Assembly: GCF_019097595.1 (NCBI RefSeq)
Contig: NC_080710.1
Location: 16,364,780 to 16,428,779 of the forward strand
Length of the DNA stretch: 64,000 nucleotides
Direction of reading: 5' to 3'
Source of the DNA: Hemibagrus wyckioides
Taxonomy: Eukaryota; Chordata; Actinopteri; Siluriformes; Bagridae
Part shown: piece after piece, positions 51,970 to 63,370 of the stretch
How positions within the stretch are numbered: the first letter of the stretch is position 1
Layout of the letters: each line of letters opens with the position of its first letter
Made by a program: the position numbers and the translations under genes
The notes under the pieces: model-generated
What the model saw: the letters and a program-made list of their open reading frames with translations, nothing else
The model's database searches: none
Told to the model about the DNA's origin: nothing

Positions 51970-54900
51970 AGCAAATCTTTAATAATAATAATTTAATAAA
52001 AATAATTATTATTATTAGCACGAGTCACATCAACACTATTAGCAAATAGTGTTGATGTGACTCGTGCCTCTGTTCCAGCAGTAGCAGTAAGCAAGTGCAG
52101 GTATTATCAGTTGGTTTGCAGTCTGTGTATCTGAAACATCTTGTTTGGCCAGTCCAGTGTCTAAGCCTAAAGGAAGGGACTGGTAAGTCGTGAGACTGAT
52201 GTCAGGGTTGGTATCTTTGTCTTTTGTCTTGGCTGAGCAGGAGGTCTGTTACAGAGGACAGATTGTAGCTAATCTCTAATCCTTTAGCTAACATCTCTGG
52301 TCTGGATGATGTCGTTTTGGCTGCTATTTTGTGGTGGTTGGGCCAAAGCAAACAATAACAGGGACAGGGCGTAGAAAAGTTTCCGTACGAGAGTATATCC
52401 TAATGGATGCCTGTGTAAGAAAGCTGATAGATTTAACAAAGCTGTATGAAAATCTGCAGTCGTATATATTAGATTGTAATCCCTGGCGTAGAATTGCATG
52501 AGAGATCAGTGCACTGTCGAAGTACAAAATTTATAACAACAGTAAGAAAATACAAATTGCCACCACTAAAATAGTTAACCAGCTGATAACTAGGCTGGAT
52601 GCTTATTCCCCTGAGGCAATATGAGTGCATTATAGTGAGAAGATGATGTTAAAACACATCTCAGGTTTTTTTTTTTTTTTTTTCTCAAAAAACCTCTTGT
52701 TTAGGAACACATTAGCTGAAATGGTTCATATATTAGACTTTAAAACGTAACCCCACACCGTCTATACTAGCAACAAAGGACACTAATGTTACTGTGGGGT
52801 ATCCCTGCATTCATATGATCAAGCAACAAAGCAATCAACAACCACAACATGCTACACAAAGCAATTTCAGAGCCAGCAGCAAAGCAGCAGCTCAACAATT
52901 GATACTTGACTTTGAGATTTTCTCAGCTTTATGCAAAATAGGTGTGATTAGCTCGGACAAATCCTATGGCGTGTACAGTGTTATTTTTTTTTTCAGTCAC
53001 ATACAACATCTCATTAAATGTGTATTATGACATAAAGAAGAAAAATAAGTTTGAAAGGGCAGTGCACCCCCTCTACAAGCGAGATGAATGGCTTGCTAGT
53101 GGAAATGTACAGTGCTTCTGTACATCACTAGGGATTTTCTTCAACAATCTCAGCTAGAATAGAAACAGCACCACAAAGAGTGAGATTCTGGACAAAAACA
53201 TTAGTGTTCATCCTCTACTGTGGTATAGCTACAATTGAAAATTACTAGCATTTATTTACGCACCAAATAGAATAACAAGAAAACGTACAGATCATGTCAG
53301 AAATTCCAACACACTAAATATAAGCTTCAGATATCGGTTACCGTGAGAGATTAGCAATCATTTGTGCTGTCAGTCTTAGTAGTCAGAGCACTCTTTAACT
53401 TGATCTCATGGTTGTGAGAGCTCTTCATGGCAAGGCTCCGGTTTCTGGCAGGGGGTTGTGTAAAAGCAGTTCTGAAAAGCCTTTGAGCATGCCTTTTATA
53501 ACCCTGTTCTAGTGACTCCATTTCCCTGTGCTGCTCTTTTTTAACCATTTTCATGTGCACTCCTCTTTGATACAGAATCTGGCAGCCCATACTTTAAACA
53601 AACCGAACTCTGAAGGAACCAAGAACCTAATCCATCTGGTATGAGAGTATTTCCCTGAAACGGTTTTCTCTGACGGAGTCGGTCCTTGGAGAGGAATGTG
53701 GAATGGTCAACACATTGAGGGCGACTCTCGGTAGATTGATGCTTCCAGACACTCCCAGATAGAGAACGTACTTCTGTCTGTCAAGCTATCATTTCACATT
53801 AGCTTGAAAATTCATGAAATCAGTTTATTGTTTTATGTGGCCTCAAATATGTCACACTTGTACTAAGTGTAATAAATACCATATTTAGAGGCAATTTCTA
53901 TGAATTTCTACCCATTTGGATTTTATTAGTTTTATTATTTCCTAGTCTTGGAAGCCAGACCCTGAGCTTTGTCGGAGAGTCTGGTGTGTTTCATCTATAA
54001 ATGTCGCCAAGAACTGCATGCTTTCACAGGAAGAGGCAATTTGACCAACATGGGAAATGACTAACCACAGACCTTTTCCCGCAGCCCTTCGGCAAAAAAA
54101 AAGTGAGGTTATCTCATTTACTAACTGATGCATCAAGCATGTACCTTGAATCCCTTTTCAATACTGCATTCTGTGATTTGATGAGTTTTTTTTTTTTAAT
54201 CCAGTGAGGATGCCTTGCTTCATAAAGCCCATTATGTTGCAGTGTTCAGAGATTTATTCTCCAGTTGGAAACTGGTATACAGAAGAGTTTTGACCTATGT
54301 ACAATATCACACACTCAATCTCCTGTGGTGCAATGTGACTGAGGGTGCGATGGATTTTACAGCTTTTGTTTTTATCCCATTCTTTAGGAGTAGTGTGCAA
54401 TTTATTTACAAGCATCTAGAGTTCTACAGATTATAAGAATTATACATGTTACAGCCTAGCTCGGTATGGTTTTGAAATGGTAAATTATGCTTTTCAGCCT
54501 TCTTTACTTCTTTAAATGTCACGTGCTTAGAGATGTTGTCTCTGTAGGCATTAGGCATAAATTTGCATTAAGCACCTGAACATCTAATGGTGTTTAAGGG
54601 AGAAGATAACACTTAAGTGCAAGACAGGTTCCACCAGAGCCCTTTATGAAGTCTCATATTGTTGCGCTTCAGGGAATCAGCCAGAGAATTGTTTATTCAT
54701 GAATTGGCTTAATGCACACTTCGATGCAAAGCACTTCAATAAACTAGACTGAAGCCAACGGAGGCAGTGACCAAGAAGGGAATAGTAGCAGTTTTGGGGA
54801 AAATTCTGAATATTTCTGTTCTGACAGATGATGTCCAGGAGAGCCCTTAACCACCGGTTGCACCGGTTATATGACCACTATACGGAAATATTTCTGTCCA

Positions 54901-55509
54901 CTGCTGCCAGGTAGCCTCCCAGTGTTCGACAACAAGCCTCCCAGTATTCGATCTTGCCACCTGTCCCTCAGAATAAACAGAATGTCACTGTAAAATAATG
55001 ATAATTTACTTGCATTACACAGTCAAATCTTTTCCAGCTTATTCTTTGCACAAAAAAAGTCAATTTTCCTTCACACTAAACCAATTACCTCACTTCCCCT
55101 ACACACCAAATGGAAATGTCAATATTTTGAGGATGTTTCTGCAGTTTGTCATGGTGAACTGAAGTCTTAACTGATGTGCATGTGTAAACATGCATAGAAT
55201 GTTTAAGTAGGTGTATTTATTCTCTAGTTTATGTCCTGTCTTCATCTACCGTAGTGTAGTTTCCCTGTTGGGGGTTGAGTAAAGCATATCAGTCTGTCTC
55301 TGTCTGTTTAACTCCTGTGGAAACCTATGGTTATCTGCTTCTAAAATGCATTTCGTCCACTTGGAGATTCACGGTCCAAGATTTTGGATTGTCTGGATTA
55401 AATCTGTATTGAGGTTCAGATTTCTCTCTAGATTGCTGAATGGAACTCTGGAAAGAGGTGTGCAGCTGGAGCAAGACAGAGTGTAGCTACTAGGTCTGTA
55501 GGGCTGTAT

Positions 55510-55551
<42 letters not shown>

Positions 55552-58500
55552 GTGTACATGCTGGTACTCTGTGTGCCAGCGAACCAGCTGATTTTGTTTG
55601 GCCTCTCATGAACAGCCAATGAGGTCATGTAAGCGGGTAGCCGCCTCCCTGTGTGCATGTATGTGCACACCAGTGTGTGTGCATGTGTGTGTGTGTGCGC
55701 GCGCGCGTGTGTGAGAATGTAAGCATGTGCGTGCAAGAGTGAGTCTAAGAGCGTCTGATTCCAATTCAGAGGATTTCCTCTCACGTGCTGTGAGAACTGA
55801 GTTCTATACATTGGAATGAAGAGGGTTTTCATCTAATATATTTGAACTCAATAATTTATTTTAAAAAAATAGTCCTTAATTCTGTACACTCCCAGACAAG
55901 GTGTTTTTATACTCAAGCAATGCAAATTGACCTCACTAAATCAGCGGGCATGTGGTTTTGTCTTTCGTTTTGAGCCCAGATCTGTGTGTTTGAGTGTGAA
56001 TGGGGAGAGAGTATTGTTGATTTATGCGGTTTGCCACAGAACTTTTGAAGAATATCCATCCATATTTCTGAAAAAATAAATGTTGCATCTGTCGTTATTT
56101 ATTGAAATATAAAGTATTAGATACGCTTAAAACCTAAATGGTCAACCCTGAACCCTGTAATAACTCTGTAGCATGCCAAAGATCAAGTAAGCATGTTAGT
56201 GTCTGTTTTGAGATTAAAACTGACATGGTGCTCCTGGCATGCAGAATATGAGACATTTTCCAGTTCAGTAAAGAAGTGGAGATGCTGTGCTGAATATAAC
56301 ACACAAAGTTGTAGGAGTTAAGAAAGCTAAGCATGTGAGCCTATTTAGTGCTCACATGGTTCAAACATTTACTGTTTGCTTTCATTCGTCATCACTAACC
56401 ACTTTATACTGTTCAGGCTCATGGTAGCTTAGATTGCTTATACTTTATATTTTGAGATATACGACCAATGAAGTTTGTTAGAAAAAATATAGTGGGCAGG
56501 TACAAACACTAATATCTGCAAAAGTGAGTGGGATTGGTAAGGATTCCTTTAGGAAGTGGGTGGGGAAAAAGAAAAAAAACCCAAAAAAAAAGTCCCTCGC
56601 ATGCCTCCACTATAAAGACGACAGCCTACAGTTTTTAGAAAACCTGTTGCACGTGTCAGTAATGTGTCATTTGACAGCAGCATCCATTTGTTCCTCCTTC
56701 AGGGTGTTTTTCAATTGTTCTTTCACCTAGGATGATTGTCAAGTTATCTGTTTGCTGTTTGGCTTTTTACTGCTTTTGAATTAAATTTACATGGTGTCTT
56801 ATAGACAGGTTTTTTTGTAGTACAACATAGATCAGGCTAACATGTCTTAATATTAACACAGTAGTTGGACTCCATGCTGGAAATAATGGACCTGGGTGTC
56901 AGGATAAATAAACGACACTGATTGCCCGTGTTTTCCTTCAACATTTACAGAATAGGTTTATCACACATAGATTAATGGTGTGAAAATTAAGCTGTAATAA
57001 GCATATAGTGTATAGACCATATGCACTATATATGTTATGTAGGCTCTACCATCATCTGTCTTTAGTTTGTTGGAATGTCTCCCAGACTCTTTTTCCATCC
57101 TCAAAGTATGAGGGGATTTCCTCCATCAGGAACTTTAGACCAGAGCCAAGGCTACCATTTCCCACATCCCTGCTTCTGGCCTTTTTGCTCAAGAGACAGT
57201 AATATAGCACAAGATTTGCAGTGAATAAAGTGCTTGTTGACATTGTGTAGAATTGTAACCCAACACTCCTGTTCCACTTTTTCTCGCCTGAGATGCCAGA
57301 ATCAGTCTGTGTAACTCCTACAGCTGGAGAGCTCTTCTAATGCAGACTGGGCTGTTGGTCCTGTCTTGGCTTGTCATGTTGGGTCAGAAAAGCTCTCCGC
57401 TGCATCAGTAACACTTAGTTTTTCCCATGACAGAAAAAGTTACTTATCCAATTACAGTGTCTGCAGCGGGGGAGTTGGTAGAATCTTAGCTTTTCCTGTT
57501 ACAGTGTGAAATACAATGTCACTGACACCATATGTTTATACATTTATCTCACCTTTAGTCAAAGTCCAAATACATTAAGCCTGACCTCCTAGGTTCTGCA
57601 TTGTCCAGCAGACATTATGTACATTAGTTAGAAAGTTTGACATTTCCACAAGTAGGTGACCTGGATTGGACACACATCAACCTTCAGCTGACCTTTTACA
57701 GAAACAACCCCATCCTGTAAAATTTACACTGCACTTACTCTCAATAAATTTAGCTCCATCTTAGCTGTCCAATTTAAATCACAACAGTACCCCAGTGATT
57801 TGCATAACTTCATAACCTAAAATTGTATCTCATAAATACAAATAGATGAGTGACAAATTAAAGAGCCGTGTGCCCTTTAAGATGGAAATGCATTACAATT
57901 TACAGGACATGAGGGCTGAGTGATTGACTTGATGCGTATGAAAATAATTTCAACTATATCATGGGAGCTCAACCCATTAGAACACCGATGGGAGATTTTG
58001 AATTGAGGTGTTAGACTGAGCTCCAACACCATCAAAATGTCAACTGGTGTAATATTTTTTTGGAGCAGTGGTGATCATATTTCCAGTACAGTTCTCATGA
58101 TGTAGTGCATCGAAGCCGCTCTGGTGGTTCGTTGTGGCTCTGTACCTTAGCATTCTATGTAATCTGTGTAAATGATGATTAAATGAAGAAGTTAAATCAA
58201 CACAATTTCTGCATTAGGTTCATTATTTAGCACTGTGAAGCACTTTATAAGACTACTAATTTCGTTTCTCTGTCAAGCTAGCATGAAGTTAAATTACAAG
58301 CTGAGGTTTTGTGTGTGTGTGTTTAAACATTTGTCAGTGTTGGTTTTTCAGCACTGGATTTCTCTGTGTTTGCCTTTTATGAGCACTAAAGATCAGGGAA
58401 GAGAGAAAAGCGCCTTGGGAAAGTGGCTTTAATAAAACTGCAAGGAGGAACATGTAAACACAACCAAGCAGACCTTCATTTGCTTCGGTATTAACAGGGC

Positions 58501-61500
58501 GTAAGCGTTAAAATGAGCTACACATGATGTAGAGATGCATGCCGTCAATTTTCTGCTCCTAATGTACTGCTCTTAGATGTGTTTATAAGTGTATGTCCTT
58601 GTTTAATGCTCTGAATAGATTCACACGCCTTTTGTTGAAGAATGAGTGGAAATGTCAACAAGGAAAAGATGTTTAAGTCAATCTGATTAAATTCTATTTA
58701 ATTTGTATAGGACCTTTAACAACAGACATTGTCAAAACACAGCTTTACAGAAATACAATTATTGATTTAAATCTTCAATGAGAAATGTCAGAGGTGACAG
58801 TGGCAGTGAAAATCTTCCTGGAAAGCATGAGGAAGAATCCTTAGACTCTAAAGGAAGCCCCATTTTCTGGGTGTCACTGGATTGTCAGAGTCTATATCAT
58901 TGCAATATACAACTGTAGAAACATAAAGGCAAGCAATACAGAGTATTTAGAAAGCATGTTTAGTATGAGCATGTTGAGTATAAGAGTCCTGAAATAATTC
59001 AGTGGAAATGATTATTGACGGGTATTGTAATTTTTTCAGTAGATCTAAAAGCTCGATTTAGGCAAATGATTAACTGTTAGAGAGAACTATAGCATTCAAT
59101 ATTTCTTTAATTAACCTATACCTGCAAGACCAATAGGAAATTAATCAAAGCATACCAAATATCCAACCAGCTACAGTGTGCTTTAAAAAATCATCTTAAA
59201 AAAAGCCTGTCTACCTGTTCATCACTTTATGGAACCCCGTACAAATTCTTTGTACAACTAGTGCTGGAAATGTGACCATAATATTCTTTGACATTGATAT
59301 CAGTGACAGATTTCATGTTGGTATTGACTTAATATATGTGTGTGTGGCTCTGAACGGAAGAAAGCGATCGGAGGAGTAAATGAGAGACACAAAGGATGTG
59401 AATGAGGGATGTGAATGCTTTGGCAAAGATTTATATTGACTGAGAGATTATTGGCTTTAACAGAAGGTTGAAAGGGTCAACTGGAAAGGAAAAGGAGTCT
59501 GTAGTAAACCATCAGTCACTTTAGGATGTACATAACATACCTGAGTACATGAACAGTTCTAGTATTCCAGTTATTGTTTTTTTTTTTTTTTTTGGTTCTA
59601 ATTTCTCTATTTTTTTGTACACTGTTTAGATTTATTGCTGGCTATAATATGCAGTATATTGTTATTCAGCATTTAAATGCATTCTATTCTCCAGCAGCAT
59701 AGCTTGGCGCTTTTGCGGCCTCCCTTTGTCTTTCATGCTGTATTGTTCTGGGGCTTTGTCGTTCAAACAGACGGACAGTAATTCAGGATTTGTTATAGTT
59801 CCCACTTCAAGAACTTTGGAGGTCTTCCTGCTTTCTGTGTCTTTCCAGAAGGCTTTTTCCCCCAGGATACACTTCCACATGAACTCTGTACACACTGCCA
59901 CAGTGAGGCCATCTGGTCCACAGGGAGAGGGCCAACTTTTACGAGCAGGTAACTTGAGTGCAATCACAGATCTAAGTTTACTGGCAGCTGCCGCAGCTTG
60001 CAGACAGTGGAGACGTAATTAGCGTTTGATCGGGTCTTTGATAAAGATATAGTCAGACGCAAGCGTGTAGACGGCTCTTAAGAAAATGTTTGTATAGGAG
60101 AGTGATCTATAGGTGTATTTAAGTGGTGCTCTGATTTGAAATGCAAATTTATTTTTAAGGAGGAATTTCATACAGGTGCAGATCTTGTGAACTTGCTTTC
60201 TCACATGTTGGTCAAGTGGGTAATGAAAACTTTAATGGGTACTATCTTATTATCTAATCTTTTGATGGATGGACATTCTTTAAAGAACAATGAAATAATT
60301 CTTAAAAGGCGTGGATGAATGGCAGGACAATAGGTCTTGAGCAATCCATCACCAGGCCGTCAGAGCACAGGAAACTGAGAGCAGGAACGACTTTGTTTTG
60401 TGCTTGAAAGAAGTTGGACCTCCCCTTTGTGGCACATCAGGCACTCTCTGAGCTCTGATAAGCTCAATCTGTGTTTGCACAACAGCATTTCCACAAACGT
60501 ATGAGGCTTAGATTTTTGGCTGTTTTTTAGGGTCCTGTTTTCTAAAATTCTGAATAGGTAATATGGGAAGAGCTAGTTTGTGGTATTACTAGTCAAGTCA
60601 CTGACCTTACAAGTAGTAATTTTTTTTTTTGGTACTCTGCATTATTCTTATATATGGTCTTTATATTTATTTTTCTTTAATTGGACACATTTTGCCAATA
60701 TCTTATTAATTGTAATTATACAAAACTATCTTGGTGGTATTTTTTTCATATCCCTCTTGTTTTCTTCTGAAAATCTTTCAAAGGCAGCTTTTCTATGTAA
60801 AAGTAATTCAATTATTTTATATATTATACACACACACACTGTAGTTGTCATAAGATCCTATTTCAGACCGCATTATTTGAATTATCTCTATTAGAATCTC
60901 TCTCTTTCACATCTCTATTTACCTTTTCCCCCCCTCCTTCCCATCACTTCTGACTGATGCCATACAACTGAAGTTGAGAATATCACTACATATGACTTAT
61001 GACAATGTGATGTACAAATGAACAATGACTGTTGGTTTTAAATTAAGTATTTTAATATTTAGTGTAATAGTTGCAAATACTGTAATAATTTAGACTGTGA
61101 CATAATTTGGGCTCTCACATCCCTGGAAACAGTTAAGAAATACTGAGTATAATATAAAAAAATTGAATGTTTATTTATTAAGGCACATTGTATGGGTTTG
61201 TCATTAGACTTGCACTTGCTGCAGGTGTGACCACATTGTGGCCCATCCACCATGTTTGGTCTGTTACGGCTGCTTTGTCAGTAATCTGTGCTTTAATGGC
61301 ATATATATCCCACATTCATTGAGTTTCTTGTTTGTGATGTGTCCATTTTTGCTCTTATTTCCTAAAATAACTTCCAGCTTTTTATATTCCCATGACGGTT
61401 TGGTGATAATTGCTTTAATTCAGACAGATCAGCTTTCTACCTTTCTCATCCCAGGCACAGGAATCCATTTCATTTCAGTGAGACTGCAGGCTTATTTCAT

Positions 61501-61720
61501 GGTAAATTTAGTGATATTTGTGCTGATGGTCTGTCTTTCTGTCTCCTCACAGGTGCTGCGATTTTTCTGTGAGAGTTGCTCTGTGCCCATCTGTAGGGAG
61601 TGCAGTGTGGGGAGACATGTGGGCCACAGTGTGTCTTACCTGCAGGATGTGCTGCATGACTCCAGAGCGCTCACCATCCAGCTGCTCGCAGATGCACAGC
61701 AGGGACGACAGGCCGTGCAG
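46759..61720 (+). CDS. trim71: trim71 (lin-41), E3 ligase and RNA-binding NHL protein, 5' part (exons 1-2 of a gene running off the right edge)
   Basis: Two exons (46759-47433 and 61553-61720) join in phase 0 to give the first 281 residues. Seen: a RING with cysteines at 12, 15, 55, 60, 63, 78, 81 and His 57; B-box 1 around residues 138-175; B-box 2 around 219-250 split by the intron; then the start of a coiled coil ([13 protein letters not shown]). The Ser-rich insert between the first two zinc-ligand pairs (residues 26-47) and the MASFP start are typical of TRIM71. Family knowledge: the missing part holds the coiled coil, a filamin domain and six NHL repeats that bind RNA hairpins. The protein represses target mRNAs in embryonic and stem cells and is a classical let-7 target. 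An in-frame TGA at 46723 supports the start. Confidence 0.95.
47559..47607. repeat. CT microsatellite
   Basis: CT run at the start of trim71 intron 1, 125 bases after the donor, ending in CCCTCT units. Confidence 0.95.
48654..48710. repeat. TA/TAAA microsatellite
   Basis: A TA run followed by TATAAATAAA units in trim71 intron 1. Confidence 0.95.
49480..49610. promoter_or_regulatory. Possible conserved element in trim71 intron 1
   Basis: AGCTAATTATCAGCTAATTA is a tandem pair of homeodomain-type sites, followed by TTATGCATATTGGAGC with an Octamer-like ATGCATAT. Confidence 0.3.
50167..50735. mobile_element. Foldback element with long inverted repeats
   Basis: Inverted arms of about 100 bp (50174-50282 and 50629-50728) are recognisably alike (shared TTTCCTGTATCAGAAGAAT and ATAAAGAAAGGAATGTGGTG). 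CACTTAA directly flanks both ends (50167-50173 and 50729-50735), a plausible 7 bp target duplication. The 345 bp between the arms holds a CT microsatellite and T-runs but no open frame. The family is not recognised. Confidence 0.75.
50437..50467. repeat. CT microsatellite
   Basis: CT run inside the loop of the foldback element. Confidence 0.95.
51939..51965. repeat. TA microsatellite
   Basis: TA run followed by AT-rich AATAAT repeats and then the 23 bp hairpin. Confidence 0.95.
52018..52067. repeat. Perfect 23 bp hairpin
   Basis: Arms 52018-52040 and 52045-52067 are exact inverse complements around a 4-base loop (AGCA). The flanks are AT-rich on the left and ordinary on the right. The stem is shorter and more perfect than a typical pre-microRNA. 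Confidence 0.9.
55513..55712. repeat. CA and TG/CG microsatellite pair
   Basis: A CA run (55513-55550) ending in CGCG and, 125 bases on, a TG run (55673-55712) with a GCGCGCGC core. The two can pair, and the CG core can adopt Z-DNA. Confidence 0.9.
57955..58150 (+). mobile_element. Tc1/mariner 3' remnant, trim71 intron 1
   Basis: Reads as the last part of a Tc1-type transposase on +: a decayed LNPLEH-like motif near 57967 followed by WEILN, and further on TCGAAGCCGCTCTGGTGG, which corresponds to the usual IEAVLAA end. Only the catalytic C-terminal segment remains. It is a different Tc1 family from those around tcaim. Confidence 0.65.
58370..58640. promoter_or_regulatory. Possible conserved element in trim71 intron 1
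   Basis: Compact repeat-free block with GGCTTTAATAAAACTGC, TTCGGTATTAACAGGGCG and GATGCATGCCGTCAATTT. Confidence 0.25.
58690..58880 (+). repeat. Interspersed repeat, longer copy
   Basis: Same family as 15261-15350: TTTAATTTGTATAGGACC, then CAGCTTTACAGAAAT, continuing through AGGTGACAGTGGCAGTGAAA and a segment ending in GGGTGTCACTGG. No coding capacity. Confidence 0.55.
59690..60030. promoter_or_regulatory. Compact block with open frames on both strands, trim71 intron 1
   Basis: Less AT-rich, repeat-free, open for about 98 codons on + (59726-60022) and about 120 codons on - (ending at 59662). Neither protein resembles a known family. The likeliest explanation is a non-coding element with few stops; a minus-strand exon is the alternative. 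Confidence 0.3.
60310..60520. promoter_or_regulatory. Possible conserved element in trim71 intron 1
   Basis: Compact sequence with CAATCCATCACCAGGCCGTC, TTTGTTTTGTGC and GCTCTGATAAGCTCAATC (GATA core). Confidence 0.2.
61553..61720 (+). CDS. trim71: trim71 exon 2
   Basis: 168 nt, 56 codons, phase 0 at both ends. The acceptor is CTCCTCACAG ending at 61552 and the donor is CAG/GTTAGT at 61721. It begins [20 protein letters not shown] and supplies the remaining ligands of B-box 2 (Cys 231, 234, 239, 242; His 247, 250). It then enters the coiled coil through [20 protein letters not shown], nearly identical to the mammalian protein as I remember it. Confidence 0.95.
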
Positions 61721-62199
61721 GTTAGTCAGCATACACTTACACAACTAGTCTTTATGTTTATTCTTTTAGGTTTCTTGTTTTTTTTCCCTACAGTGTTGTT
61801 TCCAAATTATTGTTATTGTTTGCTTTAGTGTATAGAGTGGACCCTAATTAGAAAAGACCAGAATCTGTCATTTGTAGCAGAGCATACACTGGCTATTAAT
61901 ACTTGCACTGGCTAGGAGTCTTTTATCTATAGACTTTACAGATTTACCCTCTAAGTCCACCTGCACTCATTTAGAGGTACATTAGGATTTGTGAGTGACC
62001 AGTTAATGTCATGCAAAGATTTAGGTTTTCTTAATTAATTGCTGTTCTTTCTTTTTGTTTCTGTGGCCGAAATAGGGGAAGGTTGATTTGATTATAACTG
62101 GAACAACTTGGCGTTATTCACACAGCTAGCTAAATTGTTGTGGAGTGATGCTTATGCTGAACAGATGTGACATCCCGCCTTACTGTTTATTATTAATAT

Positions 62200-62350
62200 A
62201 TTCATCTTTAGTAAGCACTTTATCCTGGTCAAGGTGGTGCTGGATATAGTCTCTGTCCTGGTAACACTTGCCTGAGATGGGAATAGATGCTGGATGGGAG
62301 GCCACTTCATTGCATGCACATATATACACCTCACAGCAATTTCAAGTAGC
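62200..62350 (+). repeat. Decayed interspersed repeat
   Basis: Starts TTCATCTTTAGTAAGCACTT TATCCTGGTCAAGG and continues to GGATGGGAGGCCACTTCATT. It appears to supply the 5' part of the family seen at 31488 and 27510. Confidence 0.45.
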
Positions 62351-63079
62351 CACTCATTTTTTTATTAAAAAAAATGTTATGTATATATCTTTTCAAACGG
62401 CTGAAAACAAAGACTTAAAAAAAAAAAAAAGCAGTGGGTCAGTGTTGCTCTTTTAGCAGGCTCTTGACCCCCAACCCCCCTCATCCCTTCTCATTTCCCC
62501 CTTTGGCCCTGAATAGAGCAGCGCTGAGCGTCCTGCCTGCCCATATTCACAGCCCTGATGGCCTGAACAGGATGGATCATTAGTCCAACACAGTGAAAAT
62601 GTTTCTATCACTCATGCTTTTGCTATTAAAAAAAAAAAAAAGCACAGCAGGGGGTTGAAGGCCTGGGGGTGGGGCCGTGTCTCTGTTCATGTGCTATGTG
62701 GTGACACTGAACAGAGCTGATCGACAGGAAGAGCCAGCAGAGACAATTTAAAAGTGAAAGGCTGAACACAGTGATTCAGTTTGGTAATGCGTCTCTGCAA
62801 CCTATTTCTGGTTCACTGAGCTCCCTTAGACAGCACATAGTGTTTAAAATGTTTTAGAATAATTTAATATTAATATAATATTTAAAAACAACAACGACAA
62901 TAATAATAATAATTTCTAAAGTGGCATTAAAAAGTGCACTGCTTTTGCTATTCTGCTCATGCATAGATGTTTAACTGACTGCTTTAAATTTTTTATTTTT
63001 AGCACCTAAATTGAAAGGTGAACTAGAAAACCACTGCTCGTTGTAATGCCCTAAAATTCTGACTTCCTCTTGGTTAAAA

Positions 63080-63370
63080 CTTTATCAGCTTCAGCCCTGT
63101 AGTCACAGAGCAGAGAGACCAGCTTGCGGCTTTGTGCGGTCAATTGGGCTGTTATATTTTATCCTAATCCTATTACTACATGGTGTTAAATAGGAAGCCC
63201 CTCCTGGAGTGTGTTACACTATATTGAAAGTGTTTTGACTAAGAAAAGCCATGGTCACCACAAACCCCTGGTCATTGTGACTAATTCAGCCCTATTTAAT
63301 CCCATTTACCGGTTTTATGCAATTCAGTTTGCAGACACATTTCCCACATAATTTAAAGTAGCAGTCAGAG
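63080..63370. promoter_or_regulatory. Possible conserved element in trim71 intron 2
   Basis: Compact block with GCGGTCAATTGGGCTGTT, TAATCCTATTACTAC and TTTACCGGTTTTATGCAATTC. No open frame of note. Confidence 0.2.

Larger units (their letters stand above)
47434..61552 (+). other. trim71: trim71 intron 1 (14.1 kb)
   Basis: GT at 47434 and AG at 61551-61552. It holds microsatellites (47559-47607, 48654-48710, 50437-50467, 51939-51965, 55513-55550), a foldback element (50167-50735), a 23 bp hairpin (52018-52067), a Tc1 3' remnant (57955-58150), an interspersed repeat (58690-58880), and compact low-repeat blocks at 49480-49610, 58370-58640, 59690-60030 and 60310-60520. No internal exon is needed, because exons 1 and 2 join in frame. 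Confidence 0.8.

Noticed and set aside
52018..52067. Perfect hairpin as a microRNA gene
   Set aside because: Stem of 23 bp fully paired with a 4-base loop is too short for a normal pre-microRNA, and no known microRNA sequence was recognised.
61238..61828. 196-codon open frame around trim71 exon 2 as an independent gene
   Set aside because: Only 61553-61720 matches TRIM71; the flanks are intronic and the AG and GT borders are canonical.
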